From an uncultured Ignavibacteria bacterium (GTDB lineage Bacteria > Bacteroidota > Ignavibacteria > Tepidaquicellales > OLB5), in assembly GCA_937873695.1 (NCBI GenBank), contig CALMYL010000006.1, forward strand, positions 1 to 64,000: a stretch of 64,000 bases of DNA, in the 5' to 3' direction. Positions 41,743-50,341 of the stretch are shown here, in pieces; position 1 is the stretch's first letter, and each line of letters begins with the position of its first letter. The translations under genes were made by a program, and so were the position numbers. Under the pieces are notes generated by a model. It saw only the letters and a program-made list of their open reading frames with translations, did not search any database and was not told where the DNA came from.

Positions 41743-42573
41743 TCAGTTTGCCGCATGAGCCTTGACGAGCTCAAGTACCTCCCCTACAGCATCTTCGTTG
41801 TTTGTAGAATTTGTTACATAGTCAGCTTTGCGTTTCAATTCAGGTATTGCATTCTGAACCGCAATATTGTATGCACCAAATTCAAAAAGCGGCATATCGT
41901 TATGCCAGTCGCCAATTACAGCTACGTTCTTTTTTTCGAACCCCAGGTGTTTAACGAGGCGTTTAACACTTTCAAGTTTATTGCTTTGTTTTTTCTTTAT
42001 GGTAAGCAGGTAGTAATCGTTTCGGGGTGATTTTGTAACGCTTAAATTTACGCCAAGCTTCTCAAAAAATCCGAAGTTGTGTTTTATATGTTTCATGCTG
42101 GCTTTATCTTCGCAATAAATAAGTATCTCCAGAATATCTTTTACTCCTGTGAAATCCGGGATCTCTTTTATCGGGGCAGATAGTTTTGTGTATTCTTTTA
42201 CGACGGCATTATTAGGTGTAACAAACAGGTTGAATTCATCACACATTGTGATCTTCCCGTAATTTGCTTCAGCCAGAGAAATTGCTTTGTGAACGAATGA
42301 ATCTTTCAGAATTCCCCTGTAAAGAGCCTCGCCTTTTCTGCCTTTTATCAGAGCGCCATCCAGAGTAACAAAAGGAATATCAATTTCAAGATCATCGGCA
42401 ATATGAGCCGAATAATGAAATGATCTTGCTGAAGACAAAGTGCAGAATATATTTTGTTTTTTCAGTTCTTTGGCAAGCTGCAGGGTTTTCGCTCCCACAT
42501 TTCCATGCTGGTCAACCAGTGTACCGTCAATATCAATGACTATCAGTTTTATGTTTTTAAGCCTGTGGGTCAA
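41743..42573 (-). CDS. Cof-type HAD-family phosphatase
   Basis: 276 aa. HAD motif I is VIDIDGTLVDQHG, motif II SSARS (about 59), the lysine near 195 and motif IV GDWHNDMPLF near 217; a Cof-type (C2B) cap lies between. Cof enzymes remove phosphate from sugar phosphates, nucleotides or cofactors; substrate not assignable from sequence. Transcribed alone, between purK and a CPBP protease gene on the same strand. Confidence 0.9.
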   Translation of the reverse strand: MTHRLKNIKLIVIDIDGTLVDQHGNVGAKTLQLAKELKKQNIFCTLSSARSFHYSAHIADDLEIDIPFVTLDGALIKGRKGEALYRGILKDSFVHKAISLAEANYGKITMCDEFNLFVTPNNAVVKEYTKLSAPIKEIPDFTGVKDILEILIYCEDKASMKHIKHNFGFFEKLGVNLSVTKSPRNDYYLLTIKKKQSNKLESVKRLVKHLGFEKKNVAVIGDWHNDMPLFEFGAYNIAVQNAIPELKRKADYVTNSTNNEDAVGEVLELVKAHAAN

Positions 42574-42714
42574 ATTTTAAATATGGTTTAGGATAGTTAT
42601 ATACTGTAAACAAGATACTTAACTGACTGCAAATTTAGCTATATGAATACTTAAAAAAAATTCAAATTTTGCAGGTTTGTAGTCCATGAAATAGACTAAC
42701 ACTTTGCATAAAAC

Positions 42715-43491
42715 TCATTTCCCGGATGGTTTGCTGCTTTTGAGAAATAAAAATGCTGTGTATGGAATGACCATGCTTGCAGCCATCCAAAGTGTAACTG
42801 CCATTGTTGCGTCAGCATCCATTTGTCCCGCAGCCAGTATCGGAATGATTGTATCAATTGCAGCATGAACAATAGCCGGAGCCCAGATAGTGTTGTTCCC
42901 TTTTTCATACAAGTAAGAAAACGGAATTGATGATATAACAGCAAGCAGTACTGCCATTCCCCCGACAAGGAACCCCTGGTTTAATATAATTGGAATGTGC
43001 GCTATCGTAAAGAAGATCACAGCTATAAATGCCGCATTCCAAAAGCTTCTGCCTTTCCGCAGGCGTCTGAACAAAAAACCCCTGTACAGGACTTCTTCTG
43101 CTATGCCGTGTAATGCAAACACACCAATTGCCGGCATGAACCAGTTATCGGGTATCGCGAATCTGTAGCCTGTAATAATAGTAATTAAGGGGTAGCATAA
43201 AAATAACAGCAAAGTAATTACAAGTGATGCTGCCATAGCTTTGAAACCCGGTTTTCCTAAACCTAAATTCTTCACAAGTCCGGAAAGTCTGCTTCTGAAA
43301 AATATTAGTTCAACAATCACTGCTGCCGCCAATACACAAACAGAGATAAGGAGGGCGTTTTGTGGTGATATGGTATCTCCGGTAACTTTTGCCGTAAGTT
43401 CAAAGACACCGTACAAAATAAGGTATCCGGTTATTATAAGGATTATCTTATTTTGTTTTCCGTTTTCAGCTGAAGTATTTTCTGTCATCAT
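42715..43491 (-). CDS. CPBP-family intramembrane metalloprotease
   Basis: 258 aa, about seven or eight membrane helices. The CPBP signature is complete: EEVLYRGFLFRRL (EExxxR), FFTIAHIP with a metal-binding histidine and IVHAAIDT. Family members include Rce1-like CAAX proteases and bacterial immunity or processing proteases; the target here is unknown. Start has two consecutive ATG codons at 43491. Confidence 0.9.
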   Translation of the reverse strand: MMTENTSAENGKQNKIILIITGYLILYGVFELTAKVTGDTISPQNALLISVCVLAAAVIVELIFFRSRLSGLVKNLGLGKPGFKAMAASLVITLLLFLCYPLITIITGYRFAIPDNWFMPAIGVFALHGIAEEVLYRGFLFRRLRKGRSFWNAAFIAVIFFTIAHIPIILNQGFLVGGMAVLLAVISSIPFSYLYEKGNNTIWAPAIVHAAIDTIIPILAAGQMDADATMAVTLWMAASMVIPYTAFLFLKSSKPSGK

Positions 43492-43620
43492 TTATCTAAA
43501 GTTATATTTAAGAATAAGATCAGCATAAATACCCGCAAACAATCAATTTAATAAATAAAACCGAATCAAAACAGTATTTTATACAACCATATTTCCACTG
43601 ATTATTAGCTTACAATTTTG

Positions 43621-43628
43621 TAATTTTG
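43621..43628 (+). promoter_or_regulatory. TAnnTTTG-type box six bases before leuS
   Basis: TAATTTTG ends six bases before the leuS ATG, so transcription would start almost at the start codon. A second near match, CAATTTTG, lies directly upstream at 43613-43620. Confidence 0.35.
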
Positions 43629-43634
43629 TAAGAT

Positions 43635-46091
43635 ATGAAGTATAATTTTAGTGAAATTGAGAAAAAATGGCAGGATTTTTGGGAAACTAATAAAACCTTT
43701 GCCGCTAAAACAGATCACACAAAACCAAAGTACTACGTACTTGATATGTTCCCGTATCCATCAAGCGATGGATTGCATGTAGGTCACCCGGAAGGTTATA
43801 CTGCAACCGATATAATAGCGCGGTATAAAAGAATGAAAGGCTTTAACGTTATGCACCCGATGGGGTGGGATGCGTTTGGCCTGCCGGCTGAACAGTTTGC
43901 CATAAAAACGGGAATTCATCCGCGCATAACCACGCAGAAAAGTATTGATAATTTTAAGCGTCAGCTCAAGTCAATTGGTCTATCAATTGACTGGTCGAGG
44001 GAAATTGCAACCATTGACCCCAAGTATTACAAATGGACCCAATGGATCTTTATGCAGCTTTATAAGAAAGGACTTGCATACCAGGCGGAAATTCCCGTGA
44101 ACTGGTGTCCTGAATTGGGAACGGTACTTGCAAACGAAGAAGTACCTGAACAGATAGAAAAAGGATATACTGTTGTACGCAGACCCATGAAACAATGGAT
44201 GCTGAAGATCACAGAGTATGCCGAAAGATTACTGATTGATCTGGATATGCTTGACTGGCCCGAGAGCACAAAAGAAATGCAGCGCAACTGGATAGGAAAA
44301 TCAGAAGGCGCGAGGGTAATATTTAAGATTATTGACCCCACCCCAGCCCTCCCCGAAGGGGAGGGGGCAGAAGTTGAGGTTTTCACTACACGCCCCGATA
44401 CACTTTGGGGTGCTACGTACATGGTGCTTGCACCGGAGCATCCTTTGGTAGATAAGATCACAACTGCTGAGTGCAAAACTGCCGTTGATATATATAAGGA
44501 AAACGCCAAACACAAAAGCGACCTTGAAAGACAGGCGCTGGAAAAAGAAAAGTCCGGAGTGTTTACCGGCGCTTACGCTGTGAATCCTGTGAATGATGAA
44601 CAAATACCGATATGGATAAGCGATTATGTGCTGATGGGTTATGGCACAGGCGCAATTATGGCTGTTCCGGGTCACGATGAACGTGACTGGGAGTTTGCAA
44701 CGAAATTCCATTTGCCCATAATTGAAGTTGTAAAACCCGCAGGCGGCGAAACTATTGATCTTACAAAAGAAGCATTTGCTTCCGAAGGTATTTCGGTAAA
44801 TTCAGGTTTTATCACCGGACTTAAAACTGAAAAAGCTAAGAAAAAAGTAATTGAATGGCTGGAAGCCAAAGGATATGGCAAGGGTACAGTTCAGTATAAG
44901 CTTCGCGACTGGTTGTTTTCACGCCAGAGATTCTGGGGCGAACCTTTCCCGGTTATTCATTTGGAAGACGGTACCGTTAAATTACTGCCGGAAAATGTTC
45001 TGCCTGTAATGCTTCCTGAAGTTGATAATTATAAAACCATTGGTACAGGCGAGAGTCCTTTGGCCGGCATTAGCGAATGGGTTAATACTACCGATCCTGA
45101 AACAGGTAAGCCCGCTAAACGCGAAACCAATACGATGCCGCAATGGGCAGGCTCATGCTGGTATTATTTAAGATTTCTTGATCCTGATAACGATAAAGAA
45201 TTTGTGAACAAAGAAGCAGAAAAGTACTGGATGCCCGTTAATCTATATCTTGGCGGAGCAGAGCATGCAGTGCTGCATTTATTGTACGCCAGGTTCTGGC
45301 ATAAGGTACTTTTTGATCTTGGTTACGTTTCTACCCGTGAGCCCTTTGTAAGGCTGTACCACCAGGGTATGATATTGGGCGAAGATTCAAACAAAATGTC
45401 AAAAAGCCGGGGTAATGTTATTAATCCTGATGATGTGATTTCATCATACGGCGCCGATTCGCTGAGATTGTTTGAAATGTTTCTGGGTCCGCTTTCTGCC
45501 ACTAAACCATGGTCAACCAATGGTATCGAAGGAGTTTACAGGTTCCTTAACAGGATATGGAGACTTATAGTTGCCGATGACGGTAGCATTAACCCAAAGA
45601 TCACACATGCTCTTCCTGAAGGTGAAGCTGAACGCGTAATGCACAGAACAATAATGAACATTACCGAAGATATTGAAGATATGGATATGAAATTCAATAC
45701 CTGCGTAAGCGAGCTTATGATATATGTAAATGAAATTTCAAGGTATGAAACAATTCCGATGCAGCTTATTGTTACACTGGTAAAGCTGCTCTCACCATTT
45801 GCGCCGCACCTGGCAGAGGAACTTTGGAGCAGGCTTGGAAACACCGGCACAATTGCTTTCGAGAAGTGGCCTGCATTTGATCCTGCAAAAGTGCAGAAAA
45901 ATGTTGTTACAATTATAGGACAGGTAAACGGTAAGGTAAGATCAAAGATAGAAGCCGAACTTGATCTGCCGGATGAAAAGCTTGTTGAGCTTATGAAACA
46001 GGATGAGAAGATAAGGTCCTACATTGAGGGTAAACAGATTGTAAAGGAAATTGTTGTAAAAAATAAGCTTGTAAACATAGTTGTAAAGTGA
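43635..46091 (+). CDS. leuS: Leucine--tRNA ligase
   Basis: 818 aa class I synthetase that charges tRNA-Leu. HVGHPEGY (about 50-57) is the HIGH-type motif, [14 protein letters not shown] begins the CP1 editing domain near 250, [15 protein letters not shown] is the editing-site signature, and KMSKSRGN lies near 588. Between residues 234 and 246 a Pro/Glu/Gly stretch ([12 protein letters not shown]) is encoded by a G/C-rich palindrome at 44335-44368, just before the editing motif. The following DUF2203 gene begins seven bases after its stop. Confidence 0.96.
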   Translation: MKYNFSEIEKKWQDFWETNKTFAAKTDHTKPKYYVLDMFPYPSSDGLHVGHPEGYTATDIIARYKRMKGFNVMHPMGWDAFGLPAEQFAIKTGIHPRITTQKSIDNFKRQLKSIGLSIDWSREIATIDPKYYKWTQWIFMQLYKKGLAYQAEIPVNWCPELGTVLANEEVPEQIEKGYTVVRRPMKQWMLKITEYAERLLIDLDMLDWPESTKEMQRNWIGKSEGARVIFKIIDPTPALPEGEGAEVEVFTTRPDTLWGATYMVLAPEHPLVDKITTAECKTAVDIYKENAKHKSDLERQALEKEKSGVFTGAYAVNPVNDEQIPIWISDYVLMGYGTGAIMAVPGHDERDWEFATKFHLPIIEVVKPAGGETIDLTKEAFASEGISVNSGFITGLKTEKAKKKVIEWLEAKGYGKGTVQYKLRDWLFSRQRFWGEPFPVIHLEDGTVKLLPENVLPVMLPEVDNYKTIGTGESPLAGISEWVNTTDPETGKPAKRETNTMPQWAGSCWYYLRFLDPDNDKEFVNKEAEKYWMPVNLYLGGAEHAVLHLLYARFWHKVLFDLGYVSTREPFVRLYHQGMILGEDSNKMSKSRGNVINPDDVISSYGADSLRLFEMFLGPLSATKPWSTNGIEGVYRFLNRIWRLIVADDGSINPKITHALPEGEAERVMHRTIMNITEDIEDMDMKFNTCVSELMIYVNEISRYETIPMQLIVTLVKLLSPFAPHLAEELWSRLGNTGTIAFEKWPAFDPAKVQKNVVTIIGQVNGKVRSKIEAELDLPDEKLVELMKQDEKIRSYIEGKQIVKEIVVKNKLVNIVVK
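44335..44368. repeat. G/C-rich palindrome in frame inside leuS
   Basis: CCCTCCCC (44347-44354), GAA, GGGGAGGG (44358-44365) form a perfect hairpin with CACCCCAG before it. The same layout is found between genes at 48447-48480. Translated here as [10 protein letters not shown], it sits in a loop before the editing domain, where an insertion is likely to be tolerated. Confidence 0.65.
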
Positions 46092-46098
46092 TTAATAA

Positions 46099-46491
46099 AT
46101 GAATTACCATCACAGCATACATTTTACCCTGGAAGAAGCCAACGATAAGCTGGATTCCATAAAGGGTGATATAGAAGAGATGATTAATCTAAAGCGCAAA
46201 CTTGACCAGAAGGGATATGATGTATATTCTCACAGGTATCTTGGCGGTTCTGGTCCCAACGGCAAAGGCGCTTTCCCTGAAGAAATGGAGAGGCTTATTG
46301 ATATACTAAGGGAATTAACTGATGACGGAGTGATGGTAAAAGGAATTGACAGAGGGCTTGTTGACTTTCCGCACCTGCGCAATAACGGCGAAGAGGTTTA
46401 CCTTTGCTGGAAATTCGGCGAGGGCGAAATTAGCTGGTGGCACACAATTCCCGATGGGTTTTCAGGCAGAAGAAATATCAGTGAATTATGA
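46099..46491 (+). CDS. DUF2203 protein
   Basis: 130 aa. N-terminal HFTLEEANDKLDSIKGDIEE and the C-terminal signature MVKGIDRGLVDFPHLRNNGE followed by YLCWKFGEGEISWWH match DUF2203, a small conserved family of unknown function often encoded beside tRNA-related or metabolic genes. Here it is placed directly after leuS (seven-base gap) and before a terminator, so it is likely the last gene of the leuS operon. Confidence 0.88.
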   Translation: MNYHHSIHFTLEEANDKLDSIKGDIEEMINLKRKLDQKGYDVYSHRYLGGSGPNGKGAFPEEMERLIDILRELTDDGVMVKGIDRGLVDFPHLRNNGEEVYLCWKFGEGEISWWHTIPDGFSGRRNISEL

Positions 46492-46499
46492 TTTTTTTT

Positions 46500-46527
46500 A
46501 AGGGAACAGTTTACTGTTCCCTTTTTT
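46500..46527 (+). terminator. Terminator of the leuS operon
   Basis: AAGGGAACAGT (46500-46510) and ACTGTTCCCTT (46513-46523) form an 11-bp stem, followed by TTTT. Confidence 0.85.
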
Positions 46528-46610
46528 ATGATTTAGTTTATTTTTTTGAGTTTCAAAGCGGTAAACAACAAGACTTTTGAGATTTGAATAAAGTGGTTTT
46601 TTATTATTAT

Positions 46611-46739
46611 AGCCACGCCCTTTAGGGCGTGGATAATTTGAGAAGATAAACGGGCTTTAGCCCTGAACTAATAAGTTTTTGTTTTCGGCTAAAGCCATTA
46701 AATAACTAATAAATAGCCCACGACCTAAAGGTTGTGGCA
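46611..46739. repeat. REPIN-like pair of nested palindromes
   Basis: CCACGCCCT-TT-AGGGCGTGG (46613-46632) and, inverted, CCACGACCT-AA-AGGTTGTGG (46718-46737) flank GGGCT-TT-AGCCC (46652-46663) and GGCT-AA-AGCC (46687-46696), again inverted copies. The layout, two palindromic units in opposite orientation each followed by a smaller one, matches REP/REPIN elements. A degraded copy of AGCCCTGAA..CTAATA occurs at 46772-46796. No RAYT-type transposase is in the window. Confidence 0.65.
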
Positions 46740-46819
46740 ATTCAGAAAAGGTACAAAACATTTAAGAAACTAGCCCTGAAGAATTCAACTAATAGGTTTT
46801 GGGGCAGGAAAATAAATAT

Positions 46820-47722
46820 ATGGGAATAATTAATAAAGTAGTTGTAGGAACCCTGCCGCTTGTTCCAAAAAGTATCGTAAGGAGATTTGCGAACCGTTAT
46901 ATAGCCGGCGAATCACTTGAGCATGCAGTGGCAACATCAAAAAAACTGAATGCCAAAGGCATAATGGGCACAATAGATGTTCTGGGTGAGGACGTTTTCA
47001 GCAAAGAAGATGCGACACGTTCTAAAGAAGAATGTCTTTTGGTGCTTGATGCAATAAACAAACATAAACTTAATTCCAATCAGTCAATTAAACTGACTTC
47101 ACTTGGACTGAAAATAGATCTTGATTTCTGTTTGGGCAATGTGAAGGAAATATTCGCAAAAGCAAAAAGTTATAATATTTTTGTGCGGATCGATATGGAA
47201 GATTCAAGCGTTACTTCTGATACAATTCATATTTTCAATGAAGCAAGGAAAGATTACAGCAACTGCGGAATTGTACTGCAGTCATACATGCGCCGAACTT
47301 ATGATGATGCGGCTAAACTCATTGAAACGGGAACTAACTTCAGGTTATGCAAAGGAATTTATGTCGAGCCGGCCGAAGTTGCATATAAAGACAGGCAGGA
47401 AGTCCGTGATAATTTTCTGAAAGTACTGAGGCTTATGCTTGAAAAAGATTCTTACGTTGGCATAGCTACGCATGATGAATATTTGATTGACGGCGCATAT
47501 AAATTAATTAAAGAACTTAAAAAACCCAATGACCGCTATGAATTCCAGATGCTGCTGGGAGTTAGAGAAGGTATGCGTGATAAGATCGTTAAAGACGGGC
47601 ACCGTATGCGTATATACATACCATTTGGAACGCACTGGTACCAATATTCCATCAGGCGTTTTAAGGAAAATCCAAAGATGGCGGGATACGTTGTAAAGAG
47701 TATTCTGACAGGCGGAAAATAA
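46820..47722 (+). CDS. Proline dehydrogenase
   Basis: About 300 aa flavoprotein that oxidises proline to pyrroline-5-carboxylate and feeds electrons to the quinone pool. Family elements in order: IKLTSLGLKIDLDFCLGNV, RIDMEDSS, RLCKGIYVEPAEVAYKDR, ATHDEYLI, EFQMLLGVREGMR and RIYIPFGTHWYQYSIRR, all typical of the catalytic barrel. The ATG at 46820, with AGGA upstream, is preferred over a TTG at 46799. The partner P5C dehydrogenase is not adjacent. Confidence 0.93.
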   Translation: MGIINKVVVGTLPLVPKSIVRRFANRYIAGESLEHAVATSKKLNAKGIMGTIDVLGEDVFSKEDATRSKEECLLVLDAINKHKLNSNQSIKLTSLGLKIDLDFCLGNVKEIFAKAKSYNIFVRIDMEDSSVTSDTIHIFNEARKDYSNCGIVLQSYMRRTYDDAAKLIETGTNFRLCKGIYVEPAEVAYKDRQEVRDNFLKVLRLMLEKDSYVGIATHDEYLIDGAYKLIKELKKPNDRYEFQMLLGVREGMRDKIVKDGHRMRIYIPFGTHWYQYSIRRFKENPKMAGYVVKSILTGGK

Positions 47723-47743
47723 AATTCACATTTACAGAAACAA

Positions 47744-47777
47744 AAAAAGGCTGTACCTTTTCAGATACAGCCTTTTT
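47744..47777. terminator. Bidirectional terminator
   Basis: AAAAAGGCTGTA (47744-47755) and TACAGCCTTTTT (47766-47777) form a 12-bp stem between convergent proline dehydrogenase and Rieske genes, with A and T ends that serve both directions. Confidence 0.85.
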
Positions 47778-47796
47778 ATTTGTAATAGTTAAATAA

Positions 47797-48261
47797 TTAT
47801 TGTTCTTTTACATTTTCGCCGGTCTTAATTGTTACGGTGCCCTTATCGCTGTCAAAAATAGTCTCAAATGTTTTCAGGTTAGTCTTTGCCGGACCCTGTG
47901 TGACCTTGCCATCCATTGTGTACTCGCTGCCATGGCACGGGCATACAAATTTATCACCTTCAAGCTCTACATCGCAGCCTTTGTGAGTGCAGATAGTCCT
48001 AACCGCGAGGAAACTTGTTTCCGAGCTCCTTATGAGCATGAGTTCATCATTTATCTTTACGCTTCCGCCTGCTTTAGTTAGCGCGGCGTTTTCAGAAAGT
48101 TTTACTACAACATCATCGCCTGACTTGCGGAACACAGCTTTTGCCGCAACTGCTGATCTTGTTAACGCTTCTATATTTATTGTAGAAAGCATTGCCCCCG
48201 AGGCTATCACACCAACGGCTGAACGCTTTATGAAATCTCTTCTTGATAATTTGCCTGCCAT
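47797..48261 (-). CDS. Tat-exported Rieske 2Fe-2S protein
   Basis: 154 aa. A twin-arginine signal (KLSRRDFIKRSAVGVIASGA) opens the protein. The Rieske cluster motifs CTHKGC and CPCHGS are both complete, about 17 residues apart. Start at 48261 chosen over the longer frame because AAGGAG lies nine bases upstream and the Tat motif then sits at the N-terminus. No cytochrome b gene is adjacent, so it may act alone, for example as a soluble electron carrier or in an alternative complex. Confidence 0.92.
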   Translation of the reverse strand: MAGKLSRRDFIKRSAVGVIASGAMLSTINIEALTRSAVAAKAVFRKSGDDVVVKLSENAALTKAGGSVKINDELMLIRSSETSFLAVRTICTHKGCDVELEGDKFVCPCHGSEYTMDGKVTQGPAKTNLKTFETIFDSDKGTVTIKTGENVKEQ

Positions 48262-48446
48262 TTGAATAAACTCCTTAAGTTGTTGTGCGTTTTTAATTTT
48301 ACTGCATAAAATTACTGTTTCATTATTAAACAATCAATATAATTGCGTTAAAGTTACAATTATTCACAAATTGTGCATTAAACAGGCGTTTATGTATCGT
48401 TGTATCAATTGAAAAATGTTAAAATTACCGGTATTTTGCAAAAATG

Positions 48447-48480
48447 ACCTCACCCCAACCCCTCTCTAAAGGAGAGGGGC
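48447..48480. repeat. G/C-rich palindromic repeat between genes
   Basis: CCCCTCTC (48459-48466) and GAGAGGGG (48472-48479) form a perfect 8-bp hairpin, with CTCACCCCAA before it. Same layout as the copy inside leuS at 44335-44368, in the same strand orientation. Confidence 0.65.
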
Positions 48481-48532
48481 ATTTGTTTAATCAAGTTATA
48501 TCTCAAATTTATTTAACCATTAAATTAATTAT

Positions 48533-49369
48533 ATGAGTTTAGAGCAGGATATCGAAAAATATTTTTCAGCGGGTGAGCTTAGCCCTGCAGATAAGAAAAA
48601 AGCCATGGCTGCATTTAAAGAAATGGTTAAGCTGCTTAACGCTGGTGCAGTGCGCAGCGCTGAAAAAACCGGCGACATCTGGAAAGCAAACACCTGGGTC
48701 AAAAAAGGCATACTGCTTGGCTTCAGGCTTGGTAAAAATAAAGACATGTCGATTTATAGACAGATGTTATTTTTCGATAAAGATACACTGCCCATAAAAC
48801 CCATGAAACTTTCCGATGGCGTAAGAATTGTACCGGGAGGCTCAACCATACGCACAGGTGCGTATATAGGAAAAGGTGTAATTTGTATGCCGCCAATGTA
48901 CGTTAATATTGGCGCATATGTTGATGATAACTCATTAATTGATTCACATGCGCTTGTTGGCTCCTGCGCTCAGCTGGGGAAGAAAATCCATCTTTCAGCG
49001 GCAGCGCAGATAGGGGGAGTACTTGAGCCGATCAACTCTGTGCCCGTAATAATTGAAGATGAAGTGATGATAGGCGGCAACAGCGGAATATATGAAGGCA
49101 CAATTGTTCAGAAGAGGGCAGTGATAGGTGCAGGCTGCATAATAACAGGCTCAACCCCGGTTTATGATACAGTTAAAGGAAAAATTTACCGCAAGACAAA
49201 AGATGAACCGCTGGTTATACCCGAAGGAGCAGTTGTTGTTGCCGGCTCACGCCCGCTTGCAAACCAGTTCGGTATGGAAAATCATTTATCGGTTTACACT
49301 CCAATGATAATTAAGTACCGCGATGAGAAGACCGATGCAGGAACTGCGCTGGAAGAGAGTTTGAGATGA
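48533..49369 (+). CDS. dapD: Tetrahydrodipicolinate N-succinyltransferase
   Basis: 278 aa left-handed beta-helix acyltransferase of the lysine/diaminopimelate pathway. Hexapeptide repeats run from about 90 to 230 ([50 protein letters not shown]). An N-terminal helical domain precedes them. This shows that the succinylase branch supplies meso-diaminopimelate for peptidoglycan. Stands alone, not next to other dap genes. Confidence 0.94.
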   Translation: MSLEQDIEKYFSAGELSPADKKKAMAAFKEMVKLLNAGAVRSAEKTGDIWKANTWVKKGILLGFRLGKNKDMSIYRQMLFFDKDTLPIKPMKLSDGVRIVPGGSTIRTGAYIGKGVICMPPMYVNIGAYVDDNSLIDSHALVGSCAQLGKKIHLSAAAQIGGVLEPINSVPVIIEDEVMIGGNSGIYEGTIVQKRAVIGAGCIITGSTPVYDTVKGKIYRKTKDEPLVIPEGAVVVAGSRPLANQFGMENHLSVYTPMIIKYRDEKTDAGTALEESLR

Positions 49370-49455
49370 AGCAGAATGTTAAATGACAAAGTCCGAATTT
49401 CGAAAATTACAATTTCAAAGACAAATAATACCTGTTTTGCTAAAATAGTTTAATC

Positions 49456-50175
49456 TTGAAATACGCCATTATATCCGATGTTCACGCGAATCTTGAAGCA
49501 GTTGAGACCTGCTTCAGGGAAATTGAAAGATTAAAAGCTGACCGTGTTATTTGCCTGGGTGACCTGGTTGATTACTGTGCACAGCCTAATGAAGTAATTT
49601 CAATTATAAAAAATAATTGTGATGTTGTGCTGCTTGGAAATCACGATGAAGCGCAGTATAACTATCCGCTATCAGAAAGATTTAACGAAAGAGCGAGAGC
49701 ATCTTCTATTCATACACGCACTGTGTTACAATCGCAGAATCTTGAGTACATTAAATCACTTAAACTAACGCATTCAGAAAATAGTTTATACTTTGTTCAT
49801 GCGTCTCCCATGGACCCTCAGGTATATGATTATGTACGCGATGTGGAAACCGCTTCGGCAAATTTTAACGCATTCAATGAAAAAATTTGTTTCATTGGAC
49901 ACTCACACAGACCCGTTATATTCGAAAATTCTGACTCAGAAATAAAAATCGTTACCGAAGGAAAACTGAATATAAATAACCGTTATATCATTAATGTGGG
50001 AAGCGTGGGTCAGCCCCGCGATAATAACAATAAATTGTCATTCGGCTTTTTTGATACGGATGATTTTAATTATACCAATATTAGAGTTGATTACGACAGG
50101 GTATCTGCAAGTATAAAGATCTACAAAGAGGGCCTCCCGGTTTTTCTGGCGCAGCGCATTTTGGAAGGTAAATAA
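49456..50175 (+). CDS. Metallophosphoesterase
   Basis: 239 aa calcineurin-like phosphoesterase. Motifs for the dimetal site are in order: ISDVHANLEA, CLGDLVDYCAQP, LLGNHDEAQ and FIGHSHRPV, plus VNVGSVGQPRD-like INVGSVGQPRD. Close in plan to small bacterial phosphodiesterases (YfcE-like). Substrate unknown. TTG start at 49456. Confidence 0.9.
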   Translation: MKYAIISDVHANLEAVETCFREIERLKADRVICLGDLVDYCAQPNEVISIIKNNCDVVLLGNHDEAQYNYPLSERFNERARASSIHTRTVLQSQNLEYIKSLKLTHSENSLYFVHASPMDPQVYDYVRDVETASANFNAFNEKICFIGHSHRPVIFENSDSEIKIVTEGKLNINNRYIINVGSVGQPRDNNNKLSFGFFDTDDFNYTNIRVDYDRVSASIKIYKEGLPVFLAQRILEGK

Positions 50176-50291
50176 ATTTCCTGACAAGATGCAGTTAATT
50201 TCCTGCTTTTTCTCCCCGCAATTCTGTTAAATAATGCAATATCATAACTTTAAATTATGACTACAATCATATCAACCATTGATATATATCA

Positions 50292-50322
50292 TTTGGTACA
50301 ATGATACTTAGGCTTAATTTTG
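50292..50322 (+). promoter_or_regulatory. Promoter of the sulfur cluster
   Basis: TTTG (50292-50295), a 19-base spacer, then TAATTTTG (50315-50322); the best match in the window to the Bacteroidetes -33/-7 pair. The start codon follows after 19 bases. Confidence 0.6.
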
Positions 50323-50341
50323 TATAGTAAGTTAAGCAAAG

